From positions 3,286,001 through 3,350,000 of the forward strand of contig JAPNXP010000004.1 in assembly GCA_028753945.1 (NCBI GenBank): 64,000 nt of DNA, read 5' to 3'. The notes beneath the pieces are model-generated. The model searched no databases and was not told the origin of the DNA. It saw only the letters and a program-made list of their open reading frames with translations. Made by a program: the position numbers and the translations under genes. Shown piece after piece: positions 21,468 through 32,626 of this stretch; position 1 is the stretch's first letter; every line of letters begins with the position of its first letter. Origin of the DNA: Hexactinellida sp. DTS-2022. Lineage: Eukaryota > Porifera > Hexactinellida.

Positions 21468-24400
21468 TTAGTTGTATTTTTTTAGTTTAGTGTTATCTTT
21501 ATTTAAAACCATGGCATTATAATTGCGAACCCTCTTTGATAAGATAATGTTTGACCAAGTTAAACACATTTTCTTTAATATATCCCAATTCCAAACACCA
21601 CAGAAACACCAATCTTTCCAGACATCACTGTATCTCTCTGCAATAAAGTTCATAGAGATACTCATCAACAGGCTACGGGATGGTCCAGAATAGAATTCCT
21701 TACTTAAAGATTCACAGTTGTCAATTTTGAGGAAGGTTTCATATAATATGCAAACACATTTTACCACATAACGAGAAGGATATTTAAGAGAGCCCCTATC
21801 CACTAAATCAATCAAAGTATATTGGGAGCCAACGTCATTGTTAACTTCCAGGAGTTTATCTGATGTTAAAAGATGATGGCAAGATAGACAGCCATTAGAC
21901 TTCTTAAAGTAAGAGAAGACTGCGTATCCTGTTATATAAACGAGACATTCCATTTGAGAAACCTCTATTTCAGGGACTGAAATTTCATTCAATGTGGTTA
22001 GATAAAGTTCTATATCGTGTTGCTCCTCATTACAACTATCAAAATCGTCAGCAAATTTATGAAGGTATTCTTTAAGAGAAATACTGTCTTCACAAGAGAT
22101 AGCACCGTATTTTAGAGCGAACACTTTTAGAATGTTTGAAAGTTGGAGTCTGCGTTCGCTTTCCAAAATTTGGTTAAATGAAATCTGGTAGTGAGACCCT
22201 GACATCTGTCTATATAAACCAAAGTGGTGCTCCAGCGCATCATTTTGAATTCTTGCAGTTAGAAGGTACTGGTATCCGCAGTTCTCGGTAAGTTGTTTGA
22301 CCAGCAGTGGTAACGCCTCGCATGTGTGTCTGAAACTGGTAAAGGTTTGTGGTGTTAACTTTCCATATAAAGATGGCAGATTCTTCCAAATATCCAACCA
22401 AGAGACGACGTTGTTTAAAAATTGTAAACGAAAATCTCCTGGGTAAATTGGAGCTGAATATTCATCGTTAAAACGTATATCTTTTCCGACCCAGTTGACA
22501 TTGAATAGTTTCCACACCTGATTGATTAATTCAAGGAATTCTACTGTTTGATTCGTGTGTATGATGTCTTTTTCCATTTTCCACGATAATAAGCCGGCAT
22601 ATGTTGTCTCATGGAAAACTTTCAAAGCAAAACTAACATTTTGTCGTTCTAACCTTGAGGGCCAACACTCTTTCGCTGTTAATCTTGGTGCTCGCTTCAA
22701 GACATTACATTTATCAGAATTGAATAAATTACGGATATCCTGAAAGGGTGCATAACATAGTTCAGGATAAAGAGATTTAGAGGTAAAATGAGTGGTCGGA
22801 ATGTTGGTTCTAGAAATGGAGACGTAAAAACTTTTGTTTACGTTACTGATATTTTGTTGTACACATAATTTACATTCTGCAAATTTCGGAAAATAAATGT
22901 ATTGTCTAAATTTTTTAGATTTAACCAATTATTCCTAATGGACTTAATGATATGAACAAAATCAAAAAACAAAATTAAACTTCTTTGTGGATTGCATGGG
23001 TGCTGTACCTTTGGTTCCAGTCTCGAATTAATTGAAAAGAATTTGTATAAACGAACATTGAGTGGATAATTATCAGTACACACAGCTTCAACAAACAGAC
23101 CACAAGCTTCGATGTCACAAATAGTAGATTTAACATTTGGATATAATGATTCTGCAGATGAAGAACCCAAAGGTATTAATCGCACAATGGTGGAAAACTT
23201 GGCCGATAAACTAGAAACCATCATAGAAAAAACTGTAGTATGTGGATCATCCGGATTACGAATCGACCCATTACCCTTCTTCCCTTATAGGATGCATCAC
23301 TACGAATGTGAACTTCATCCATTTGAAGAATCACATGGCGATCTAAATCATTAAACGTGGTAGCAATTTCTTGAAGAATTTTAGTATACTCACTCTCTAG
23401 GCCAATACTATTTTTGATCTTCAACAAATTACGTTCGTGTGGAAGTATTATACAGTTAGAACTTTGGATAAGCCGATAACAAGCTGGTGAAATTCCGTGA
23501 ACTTTTAGACAAAAGACCTGAGTGAGAATATTATAACGACGAGCATGTTTATCAACAATTAAGTATTTCAGCTGATCGAGCAAAAAATTAAGACGAATTA
23601 GCATAGAATCATTCTCGGCTTCGAAATCAAATGTGGAATGGGTAGGATCTAGTGTATCAATAGCACTAGAAAGATTATGAATGGCATTCTCGACATGTTT
23701 TTTCAAAGGGGTCGCTGTGGAAATTGAGCAATGTTTTGGACTCATTTCAAATATTTCAACTTCATGAATAATATTATCTAACAATCTGATATCGTTGAAC
23801 GAATTACAAGATAGTTTGATTCTATTATTTTCTTTATAAAAAGCCTTACAATCTAATTTTTCATCAACAATTATTGAACGTTCGATCGTAGAAATTTCAT
23901 TATGATAGTGAATCTTAAGAAATAGAATGATTGTAGAATTGGGTCGATGAAGAAGCCAACCGTTAGGTAGTTCAATTAGATGTAACTTAGAAATAATACA
24001 ATTAAGAGTAGAAAGAATAAACTTAGATTCAGTTTCTTTGAAATCTGCGCGGCTCTTCTGGTAGGCTTCCTGTACCCTCTTCTCCTCCTTAACATCTAAA
24101 GATAGTCTTTGACATCTATCAGCAGCATCTGTCAGATAGCTAGGACAGTTTGGAAAGATGCTAGGGACTGCACACTTCTTCAGAGCCACTTTCTTCCTGA
24201 TCGTCTCAATCATCTCCATTCCATTGAAGTATTGAATGGTCCTCTCTATGTCTTCTTCATGGAAATGGTGTATGCAGACCTTCAAAACAAAAGACATAGA
24301 ATACAATATAAAAGTAAACATATTATAACAAAGTACGTACCTTCAATCGTTTATTCATCTCGTAGTCTTCTCTCTGCCTAGGTATTGCTCGGAACCACTT

Positions 24401-24496
24401 CTCACGAGTTTCAACATCAGTGGGGAAAGAGAAAACAGGTACATATTCATCTTTGTCAGAATAGTTTGACTTACAACCAGGTACGAGGCAAGTCAT
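21468..24496 (-). pseudogene. P1: P-element-like THAP transposase, nearly complete, two frameshifts
   Basis: Exon 1 (24496-24341) starts MTCLVPGCKSNY and ends NKRLK; a 61-bp intron (GTACGT...TTTTGAAG) separates it from exon 2, which completes the C2CH THAP finger with VCIHHFHEEDIE. Then come a helical linker and the catalytic region: QMDEVHIRSD, FFDFVHIIKSIRNNW, and DALEHHFGLYRQMSGSHYQIS, the family's D/E motifs. The protein ends at 21468. Two single-base frameshifts break it: near 23280-23290 (between SYKG and GSIRNPDDP) and at the A-tract 22890-22893 (between NTFIF and PKFAECK). Roughly 0.9 kb per domain block is preserved, so the inactivation is recent. THAP9-type proteins cut and paste P elements. 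Confidence 0.88.
24280..24340 (-). other. 61-bp intron in P1 splitting the THAP domain
   Basis: Donor AAG-GTACGT, acceptor TTTTGAAG-GTCTGC. The joined codons AAG GTC TGC (K V C) continue the THAP finger in frame. Confidence 0.8.
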
Positions 24497-25046
24497 GTTG
24501 AAATTCGAATACGCAGTGAAAATTATGAAGTTTAGCAAGTAACAATGCAATTAAAATCATTATTGAATATCGTAAAAATTTTGAGTGTAAAAATTATGGG
24601 TGGTTATTATGTGGTTAGTGAAATTCGTACTCTCACTACTCTGACGTTTATTGGGCAGAATGTAGAAATTTGTCAGCTACTCAAGTGTTTATAACTTCTA
24701 TAATCATTCAGTACTTGTATTTCTTGAACGTGAATATGATCTAAACGAATTTTAATCGTTCTGTAGGGATGAATTCAAACAATTGTTACCGCTAGATTAA
24801 TATAGTGAATATCCCTGAAAATCAAGTTTATATTATCGCAGTTATTCCAAAAATAAGTTCTAAGGGGCATAAAGTCGGTGAATTCACCATAAGTACTCAA
24901 ATCATCTTTAAATTTCAAGTTATTGTATAGAATAATCCCATGGTAAATAGAGATATACTTCTAAGAGGGAGTAGTCACACTTAATTAATACATCTACAGG
25001 AACAGCAACAGGTTGACTGAATAAAACTAAAAGAAATATAGAAAAA

Positions 25047-27060
25047 TTAATTCTTGAATTTATTAAGCTTACTATTATCACGCTTCAATACTAGTACATT
25101 ATAATTCTTAACTCTATTAGATAATAAACAGCTGGAAACAGTGAGAATTTTTTTTAGTAGAATGTGCCACCGCGATACATTGCATTCACATACGAATCTC
25201 CTAAGTGTGCTATGCTCTAGTTCCATAGCGGCCCATGCCAGTTGAACAAGTTTTGTACGGGAAGAGCCAGAGTAAAAGTTATCAAATATGACTGTCAACA
25301 TAGGCGTCGATATTTTTGGTATCCTTCAAAATCTGGGGGGGCCAAAAAAGGTTTATCTCTATACCTCATTATTAATATTATCTCATTATTAATATCACTA
25401 CACAATTAACAATAAATTAACAATTTGTTTTTGTAACACCTTGCGAATGAATCTGTAGAATGAATAGTCGCATTCATTGTAAAAAACAATCAATCTATGA
25501 AACATCGAGGTTAATAAACTGGGGGGGCCTGGGATACTCGGCCCCCCCAGTTTTAAAAACTAGGGGGGCCTGCCCCCCCTGCCCCCCCATTAATGACGCC
25601 TATGACTGTCAATTTTGCTAAATATATCAAAAATGACCTTAATGCATTCAAGAACATGGCTCGATGGATATTTGAGAGAACCCCAAACTTGCAATTCGAA
25701 CAATATACTGACTCCCCATGTCATCATTCACTTGTAAGGATTTTTCAGTACACAGAAATTTCCTGCACAATATACAATTACTAGATATTTTGGGATAAGA
25801 AAATACAGCATAGCCAGCGACATACGCGAGGCACTCAACTTGAGATGCTGCCATTTCCGGAAGGCTGATTTCATTTAAGGTTGACAAATAGGAATCTACA
25901 TCAAAACTAGAAGCATGATCATCGTCATTTGAGTGAAAAAATGTACTTAAATACTCTAAGAGACTAATAGGTCTCTCAATAGTATCAGATTCTCTTCTGA
26001 TCTGAAACAATTTTAGAATATTAGAAAGCTGAAGCCTCGCTCACACTCCTGGATTTGACAATATGAAATGTGATACTGTGAACCTGACATTTTCCGGTAC
26101 AAACCAAAATGGTGTTCTAAAGAATTGTTTTGTATCCTTGATGTCAGAAGGTATTTGAAACCATATTTTGTACAAATCAATTCGAGTAGTAAAGGTAATG
26201 CCTTGCATTTATGTATAAACTTTTGAAGTTTGAGGAGATAATTTTCCTTTCGCCATTAAAACGAATATTCTTCCCTACCCAGTTCAGATTAAACATTTTC
26301 CAAACATCATTGATTAATTTCAAAAATCCAAAGTTTGGGTTTTGTCTACAATGTTCTTTTCCAAATTATATGCTAACAGTCCCGCTGATTTTGATTCGTG
26401 AAAAATCCTAGGTGCTAAATTGACATTTTGTCTTTCCAGACTAGATGGCCAACAGGCTTTTCATGTTAATCTGGGAGCACGCTTGAATAAATTTCACTTA
26501 TCCGAATTGAATAAAGCTCTTATGTCCTGAAAGGCTTATTAAGATGGTAGGGTACATGGAATTAGAAAATGAACTGGTATCGCAGACTTATATACGGCAT
26601 ATTTTTGGCGAGGTACATCAACATATTTACATCCATCAAAATATTTTATTGATTTTTCGATATCTTCCTCTTTAAAGTGGAGTATGCATATCTAGATGTA
26701 TACAAAAATACAGTTGAAGTGGTACCTTGTTAATCAATTATTACCTACACGGTTAAATAAGGTGTATTTAAGGTCAAACTAAGGAAAATTTCAATAACGA
26801 GGTTCAGATTGCATAATCAACACTTGTACTTTTAATTAATTAAATTATTATAGTTACTGAATCAGAGTTTAGTTGAAAAATTCATTATTTTAATGTAAGA
26901 ATTACTAACCCTTGGAATCTTGTTGTTTTGGTAGTCTTTTTTGGGTCTGGGAATAGCCTTGAACCATTTTTTCCGAACATCCTCATCTTTTGGGAAATTA
27001 AATTTTCGTGAAATCTTCTCCTCTGTAATTGGACGTACAGCCAGGCACAACACAAGACAT
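25047..27060 (-). pseudogene. P2: P-element-like THAP transposase, internally deleted and MITE-split
   Basis: ATG at 27060 begins MSCVVPGCTSNYRGEDFTK, a frameshift follows, then FNFPKDEDVRKKWFKAIPR ends exon 1 at a GTTAGT donor near 26908. The second THAP half (ICILHFKEEDIEKS) is at about 26694-26560. After a deletion of the first catalytic part, 26560-26010 carries LERQNVN, a NNSLEHHFGLYRKMSGS segment and further C-terminal blocks; 26010-25648 and 25301-25047 complete the C-terminus (ending NKFKN). The last two are separated by the MITE at 25299-25604. The 5' end of the element is probably at about 27669 (TCAGGCGGACTCAGGCCTG), as in P4. Confidence 0.82.
25299..25604. mobile_element. hAT MITE (306 bp) inside P2, perfect 8-bp duplication
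   Basis: CATAGGCGTCGATATTTTTG at the left and the inverted ...GACGCCTATG at the right, flanked by ACTGTCAA at 25291-25298 and 25605-25612. Strong runs of G and C near the right end. A split, inverted relative occupies 29185-30535. Confidence 0.88.
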
Positions 27061-27228
27061 CGTATTCAGATAGATATTATACTGGTTGAGGTATGTATTA
27101 AGTGAGGTGGATTGGAATAGAATAGAGGGGGCAATTTAAAAATTTTAGAATCCCATTAATATCCACCAATGTAAATTTTTACATTTTGGGTGGATAAAAA
27201 GGTGGATAAAAACAAGATGTATAGGTCA

Positions 27229-27562
27229 GACCTGCCAACCTATTTAAGACATATCCCTGTACGAGGCACCTATTTTCCCCTCCCCCTGTACATTGGCCAA
27301 AATCCCTGTACACCCCAAAAATCTTTCTTGTAAAGGTGAAAACACTAGTTTATATAGACTGTACAGGGAATCACTGTATGCTCATATAAGAACAGATTAT
27401 TATCACAAAACAAATGCTATATTTAGATGGTGTCGACATGGTTAGGTATCACTAGACTCACAATAAATAATTTTTCCCTAGCTAAAAATCCCTTTACGGT
27501 CCAGCCAAAATGGTCAAAATCCCTGTACTGTACAGGGAATCCCTGTACGGTTGGCAGGTATG
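27229..27562. mobile_element. hAT MITE (334 bp) in the 5' region of P2
   Basis: Ends GACCTGCCAACC and GGTTGGCAGGTATG. Flanks ATAGGTCA (27221-27228) and ATAGGTGA (27563-27570) match at 7 of 8. Contains repeated ATCCCTGTACAGGG-like palindromes. Same family as 54929-55372. Confidence 0.8.
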
Positions 27563-27873
27563 ATAGGTGACACTGACACGCAATATCAGTTCCTTTGAAC
27601 ATCAGTTCAAATACAAGTATACTCTATAGATTACTAATGAGTCAGGCGGACTCAGGCCTGCATATTATGAACAAAATATAGTTAACTAATTGTTAATTTC
27701 TATTTAATATTAAAAGCCTTATTAGTTATTTTCCCAATTAACAATTTAAATAGAAAATGTATTCGAGTTCGTATATTATTAATTTGTGTATAATGAACAC
27801 AATCCATAATACAGGCTGATTGTAACTATTCTTTAAGGATTTAGCGAGGGTGTACTATATTAGGTAAATAAAT

Positions 27874-28332
27874 CTAGGTGAACTTATCTTTCAAGTCCTG
27901 TAGAGAGTTGACCACAAACTTCTCTTCTCTTGACTCTCGGATCTCAAGCTGAGTTGTAGTGTTTTGGTTCATCAAGGCTTCCTCTTTTGCATCGTATGAC
28001 AACCGATTCCGTTTGGTAGGTTTGGATGAGTAATATGCTGGGCAGCCGGGTAGTAAACTTGGTTCAGCGCCTTCCTTCAGCTTTGGCTTCACCCTTGATG
28101 CTTCAGTAAAAGTACCATCTCCATTGGGACTTTGAAAGTTTAGTCTATGTCTTCTTTCTGAAAATGGTGATACATACATAGACCACCTTCTGGTCACCAA
28201 TATCCTCGCGACGAAGAGCGCATGTCCAGGCATGATTCATGGTTAGTGGACTTTGAAACATCTTGAAACAGTAACATTGTCATCCGGGTTGTAGTTGCTC
28301 TTGCGTCCGGGGACAGAACAAGTGCTAGGCAT
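27874..28332 (-). pseudogene. P3: N-terminal fragment of a P-like THAP transposase
   Basis: ATG at 28332 gives MPSTCSVPGRKSNYN: the second THAP cysteine has become Arg. Frameshifts follow, then HAWTCALRREDIG and VCITIF for the rest of the finger, and 28140-27874 encodes GDGTF, PKLKEGAEPSLLPGCPAYYSS, the segment that follows THAP in this subfamily (cut here to its recognisable parts). The catalytic region is missing. Its 5' terminus at about 28589 (GTAGAGTAGGCTATG) matches the P4 ends. P1, P2 and P3 lie head to tail. Confidence 0.75.
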
Positions 28333-28589
28333 GAATAGAAGCTAATATGAATATAATACCAGAGCGAAATTTAAAAAAGGATGAGATAGTATGTCGATAT
28401 AAGAGTTTGGAATAATATCTGATCAATAGTTGTATATATTTCAAAAAGGTTTCTATTAAATGTGGTTGATTATTATTATTATTATTTTTGGAAAGTAATA
28501 TTGTGGTTTGATAAATATTACCATCTTCTCCTTCATCCTTGGTCCACATTTTCTAGCTTAATGTCAGGCCATATGTAGAGTAGGCTATG

Positions 28590-31554
28590 GATCGAGATAT
28601 CCTTAGAGTATGTAAATACATTGTTGAAAAGGGCTCATTCAATACATTTGTCACTAAAATCTCCATTCCGAAATTAGCCCGTTTTTAGACATCTTAGAAA
28701 TAGGTTCAACTAAATATTCAGAGCTAAAGCGAATCTTGAAGGGGGAAAATGTTAAATTCCAACCTTACAAAGTAGTCTCGCTATTTCGTACAGAAATCTC
28801 CGTTGCAGATGCGATGAGAATTGTTCAAAATCCTGAAGACTTTTCAGTTGGAATATCTCAGTTGGGAGACTCTCAGTTGGGAGACTTCTCAGTTGGAATT
28901 CAAAGTATCCTTCAAACACATGATATCTTCTCAATGTTAAAATATCAGATTGACTGGTTGGTTCAGGTACTCATCGCATCTACAATCAAATCTATTCGAA
29001 TACAGATTTATCGACCAAAAGTTTTATCTTCTTTGGATTTAAAGTCCTAACCATCACAGATACCAATCGTAACAAATTATCCTATACTAAGTTTCGCCTT
29101 TCTCTTTCAGACCAGTTGCTTAATAGCTCTGAAAGAAGATTATGGCATTGTCAAATTTATAATGGAGACTCTGAATAATCGAAACTGGGGGGGCAGGCCC
29201 CCCCAGTTTATTAAACCTCGATGTTTCATAGATTGATTGTTTTTTCAATGTATGCGACTATACATATATTCTACAGATTCATTCCCAAGGTGTTACAAAA
29301 ACAAATTGTTAATTTATTGTTAATTGTGTAATGAATATTAATAATGAGATAATCTTATATATTAAATCGCGAGGGTTTTTTTTGTTTGTTTGTTCGGAAT
29401 TGATTGAGGAACTGGTAAGAGCTACAGACTTGAAATTGGGGGGGCGATGGGAAACTACTGTATCTAGAAACAAGTTCTAATATCTAAGAAAAATATTGAC
29501 ATCTTCCCTCACTAATGGTGACAAAACTTTAGCCAATTAAATTCGAGGGTTTTCCAGTATAGATTAGCAGCTAGCATTCAATTAGTATAAAAGGATTTTA
29601 GTCTACCAATAGTTAAGTGTGCATTATATAATGCTTATCTGAGACTGTGATTTAATTGGTCGAGAAGAAGTTCATTCATCCAATCATTTATTGTATTCCC
29701 TCTGTCTAGCCATACACCCATTTCTAACATTCCATTGTGTCTATTTGATTATTACCAATCAATTCAATAACTTCTCCACATCCCAAAGTCAGGGGTCCAC
29801 AGAGTTGTACGGTTCCTTAGTGATATTTAATTTTATATTTGGAGTAGGTATAGTATTATACAGTACACAGACAAGCTTTGATATCTATGAATTATCAGTT
29901 CAAATTAGCAGAAATATTCAACAGTACCTGCATTGATTAGTATTTCCCACTATATTTGCTCGGTCTTTATACGTATATGCCTACATATGGCTGTGGGCCA
30001 CGGTCCACGGATATAAATAGACAGCTTAGGGGGACTCTACTCTGAAATAATAGCATTACTGTTATGTGGGTCGCTAGTGGTCACCTAAATATTACTCAAA
30101 TGATTCCCCGTATATAATGAACCTGTGCATAGGGCCTTTGATTTTAAGTAATGCCAAGGGGTAAGTATTACAGCCCGTCCTTATTTATGAAGAAATGACA
30201 AAAAGCGAGATGTAGGGAGGGGGTATATATATTTTTTAATTTTTCGTTGCATAGCCGATATTTTTTTATAGGCGCCTAGATTCAGTTTGATCTCAATCAT
30301 GCACATACATTAATCAATATGCATTTCGTCTACTGGAGTATGTATTTAAATACAACAGGCATATAATTTTGAAAAGGCGTGTTTTTGAAATACAAGCGAG
30401 CGCCGCAGGCCCGAGTGCAAGTTGTAAGAACTCGCGTAGCCCGGTCGAGCAGCTTGTATTAATAATGAGGTATAGAGATAAACTTTTTTGGCCCCCCCCA
30501 GATTTTGAAAGGATGCCAAAAATATCGACGCCTATGGATGGGTTTATTCTAGGTGACGGACAGATGAATGTTAAAATAGTTATTTCCCTTTTGACACTAA
30601 GTTGGCTGGTCTATTGGATGGCGCAGTTGGTGCTTCATGTCACTATGTTCTGCTACTTAATCTCAAATTAAAAGCTTATAATGGTTTGAATCTGGATTCC
30701 CCATTAACAGATTCGTCAAGATACATTTGAAAATTCATTGAGGTTTGTGAGAAATTATTTTTTAATTTCCTTGTTGGTATAACTCACAAAGTGTTGGTAT
30801 AACTCACTAACCAACTTCCAACATCAACATCATAGCAGCTTCTCTCTTACATGCTTATATTTCTGTTTTCAAATGGTTTATGCTCCTCATATACCTTCTT
30901 GTTGTAGGTTACACACAATGGCCGCCATCAAACTCTATGGTCCAAGCATCGATGAGACTCATTAGATCAATAATTGAAGAAAGATGTAGTACTCAATAAT
31001 TGAAGAAAGATGTAAAACTCTCTGGCCAAACAGTTAAAGTTGCCCGTCCAAAACCGGATCCTCCTATATAATATAGTAGAATAAATGAAAACTGGTCCGG
31101 CCGGACCAGCCGGACCGCGTGCTACGCCTATGTGTTAGTGTTGACATTCCTTCTAGCCATGGGGTACTTCGACAACAGGAAATGTTGCTCGTGTCTGTAT
31201 CATGAACAAGAGAGAGTTCCTGAAATGGATTACTTGTTCAAATTATCCAGTTCATAAACCAACACTAAAAATCATTCACAGCATTCTATCAGTAATCTTG
31301 AGATTGGTCAAAAGCAGCGACCATTCAACTGTGTTAAGTTAGAGGTATTGTACAAAGGAACATATCAATTCATTATTAGTGAGTTTCCATATCAAACATA
31401 ACACCTTCCTTGCATAAATTGCTTTCCCATTCTTTCCAAATATTTCATTCTTGTAATAGTGGCTACGGTTTACAAAATATTTCAGAAGAGTGTTAAAAGT
31501 ATGTAAGTCGATATCGGGAAATTTTATCTCGCAAGACGTCATATACCGACAATT
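28590..31554. other. Repeat-rich stretch without recognised gene
   Basis: 28847-28900 is a small tandem repeat of TCAGTTGGGAGAC. 29185-29345 and 30461-30535 are the two halves of a MITE like 25299-25604, in inverted orientation, split by about 1.1 kb. Inside, 29350-29410 starts TATATTAAATCGCGAGGG then T/G-rich DNA, like the Helitron-like starts at 59565 and 62780. 29100-29165 is an exon-like open stretch after a TTTCTCTTTCAG acceptor, unassigned. 30960-31015 contains a tandem AATTGAAGAAAGATGTA. Confidence 0.5.
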
Positions 31555-31890
31555 TGTGTGATATATTAGTCGGTATATTGTGTAGTAGCGACCCTATACT
31601 GGTAGAAATTAATTTCAAAGCTACAATGCTACCTAAATACCCTACAAACTGCGTACAATACACGTTATTTACTAATACGCTTACTATAGAAGTTATCAAT
31701 TATTGTTTAGTCAATTCAACTATTTAGTTGATAAATAATTTTTAATAGCCTCCTAGGTAAATTAACTTTGTTCTTGTTTCGATAAAAAATGTTATCGTAA
31801 GGTAGCGCACTATTGCAATGTCATACACAGGGATGTATCCTCGAGATACAGATTGGTAGTGTCTATGGTTTATGAGTCATCAAAGATAGG
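31555..31890. repeat. Dispersed ~330-bp repeat, copy 1
   Basis: Shares long blocks with 38783-39095: AGCGACCCT, CCTACAAACTGCGTACAA, TAGCCTCCTAGGT, AACTTTGTTCTTGTTTC, TATGAGTCATCA. Same orientation, with scattered changes and small gaps. No coding capacity; origin unknown. Confidence 0.75.
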
Positions 31891-32626
31891 GCCTTTTAAT
31901 TGGACCGGTTTATCCTCAATAACCGGTCCAATTATTGCTGTGTATAACATCAGCAGTTCTGGACTGTCTATACCAGCCCTACTAAACTGCTTTAGGTGGT
32001 CGATGCGTTTAGAGGCCTTGGAATTGATATTATCTGCTCAGGTGAGATTGTCTTGATAACGATACCTAACAAGTAGTGGAAAATACTCGCTTATCTCCAT
32101 CTCCTGATGGTTATAGGCGGGATGGCTGTTGGTTGTGGAAACAGATTTTTTAAATATTGGGAACCATGTTAGCAGAGGACCATAAGTTTGTAAGGTCCAT
32201 GATGGATTGTATTGAGCTAACACTCCCCTTCCCGACCCTAACTGTCAACTTGGTTTCGTCCATGTACATGAATGCTGGAGGCTTCATATCATTTATCATG
32301 ATAACGATGGGGAGCGGAATAGCCATGTTCCCTGTGGTTTAAAACCCTTGAGATGGACCCAGTCAGCAGGGTTTCTTCTAGGCGAGCGCGACGCGCATCC
32401 ATGCGCGTAATTTGGAAGAAAAAAATTCTATGCGCGAGATGCTCCCATAAATATAATACAAATTTAGTATTTAGGCGCGTGTCAACGAGTTCAGATAACT
32501 TCTGACCTAGTCTCACACTCTGGATGTATCTGAAAGAAACCCCCATATCCATCTAATAATGAATCTGGGAATCCATACATCTTATATTTGTTGACCAGAA
32601 CTTTGTGGCCAAAATGATCAAAATCC
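31891..32626 (-). pseudogene. LINE reverse transcriptase fragment (non-LTR retrotransposon)
   Basis: Reading leftward: DFDHFGHKVLVNKYKMYGFP (family DLQKAFDHVDH..L), then SVRLGQKLSELVDTR, a decayed linker, IMINDMKPPAFMYMDETKLT (the YxDD box as YMDE), IQSIMDLTNLWSS, and ASKRIDHLKQFSRAGIDS (family ASKRLYFLKQLKRAGV). Several frame changes. The upstream part continues beyond the MULE at 34939, where LQKD precedes DFDH. Resembles CR1/Jockey-type LINEs; the clade is not certain. Confidence 0.72.

Noticed and set aside
30369-30671. 100-codon plus-strand frame
   Set aside because: Starts in repeat and crosses the end of a CATAGGCGTCG-type MITE; only chance open sequence.
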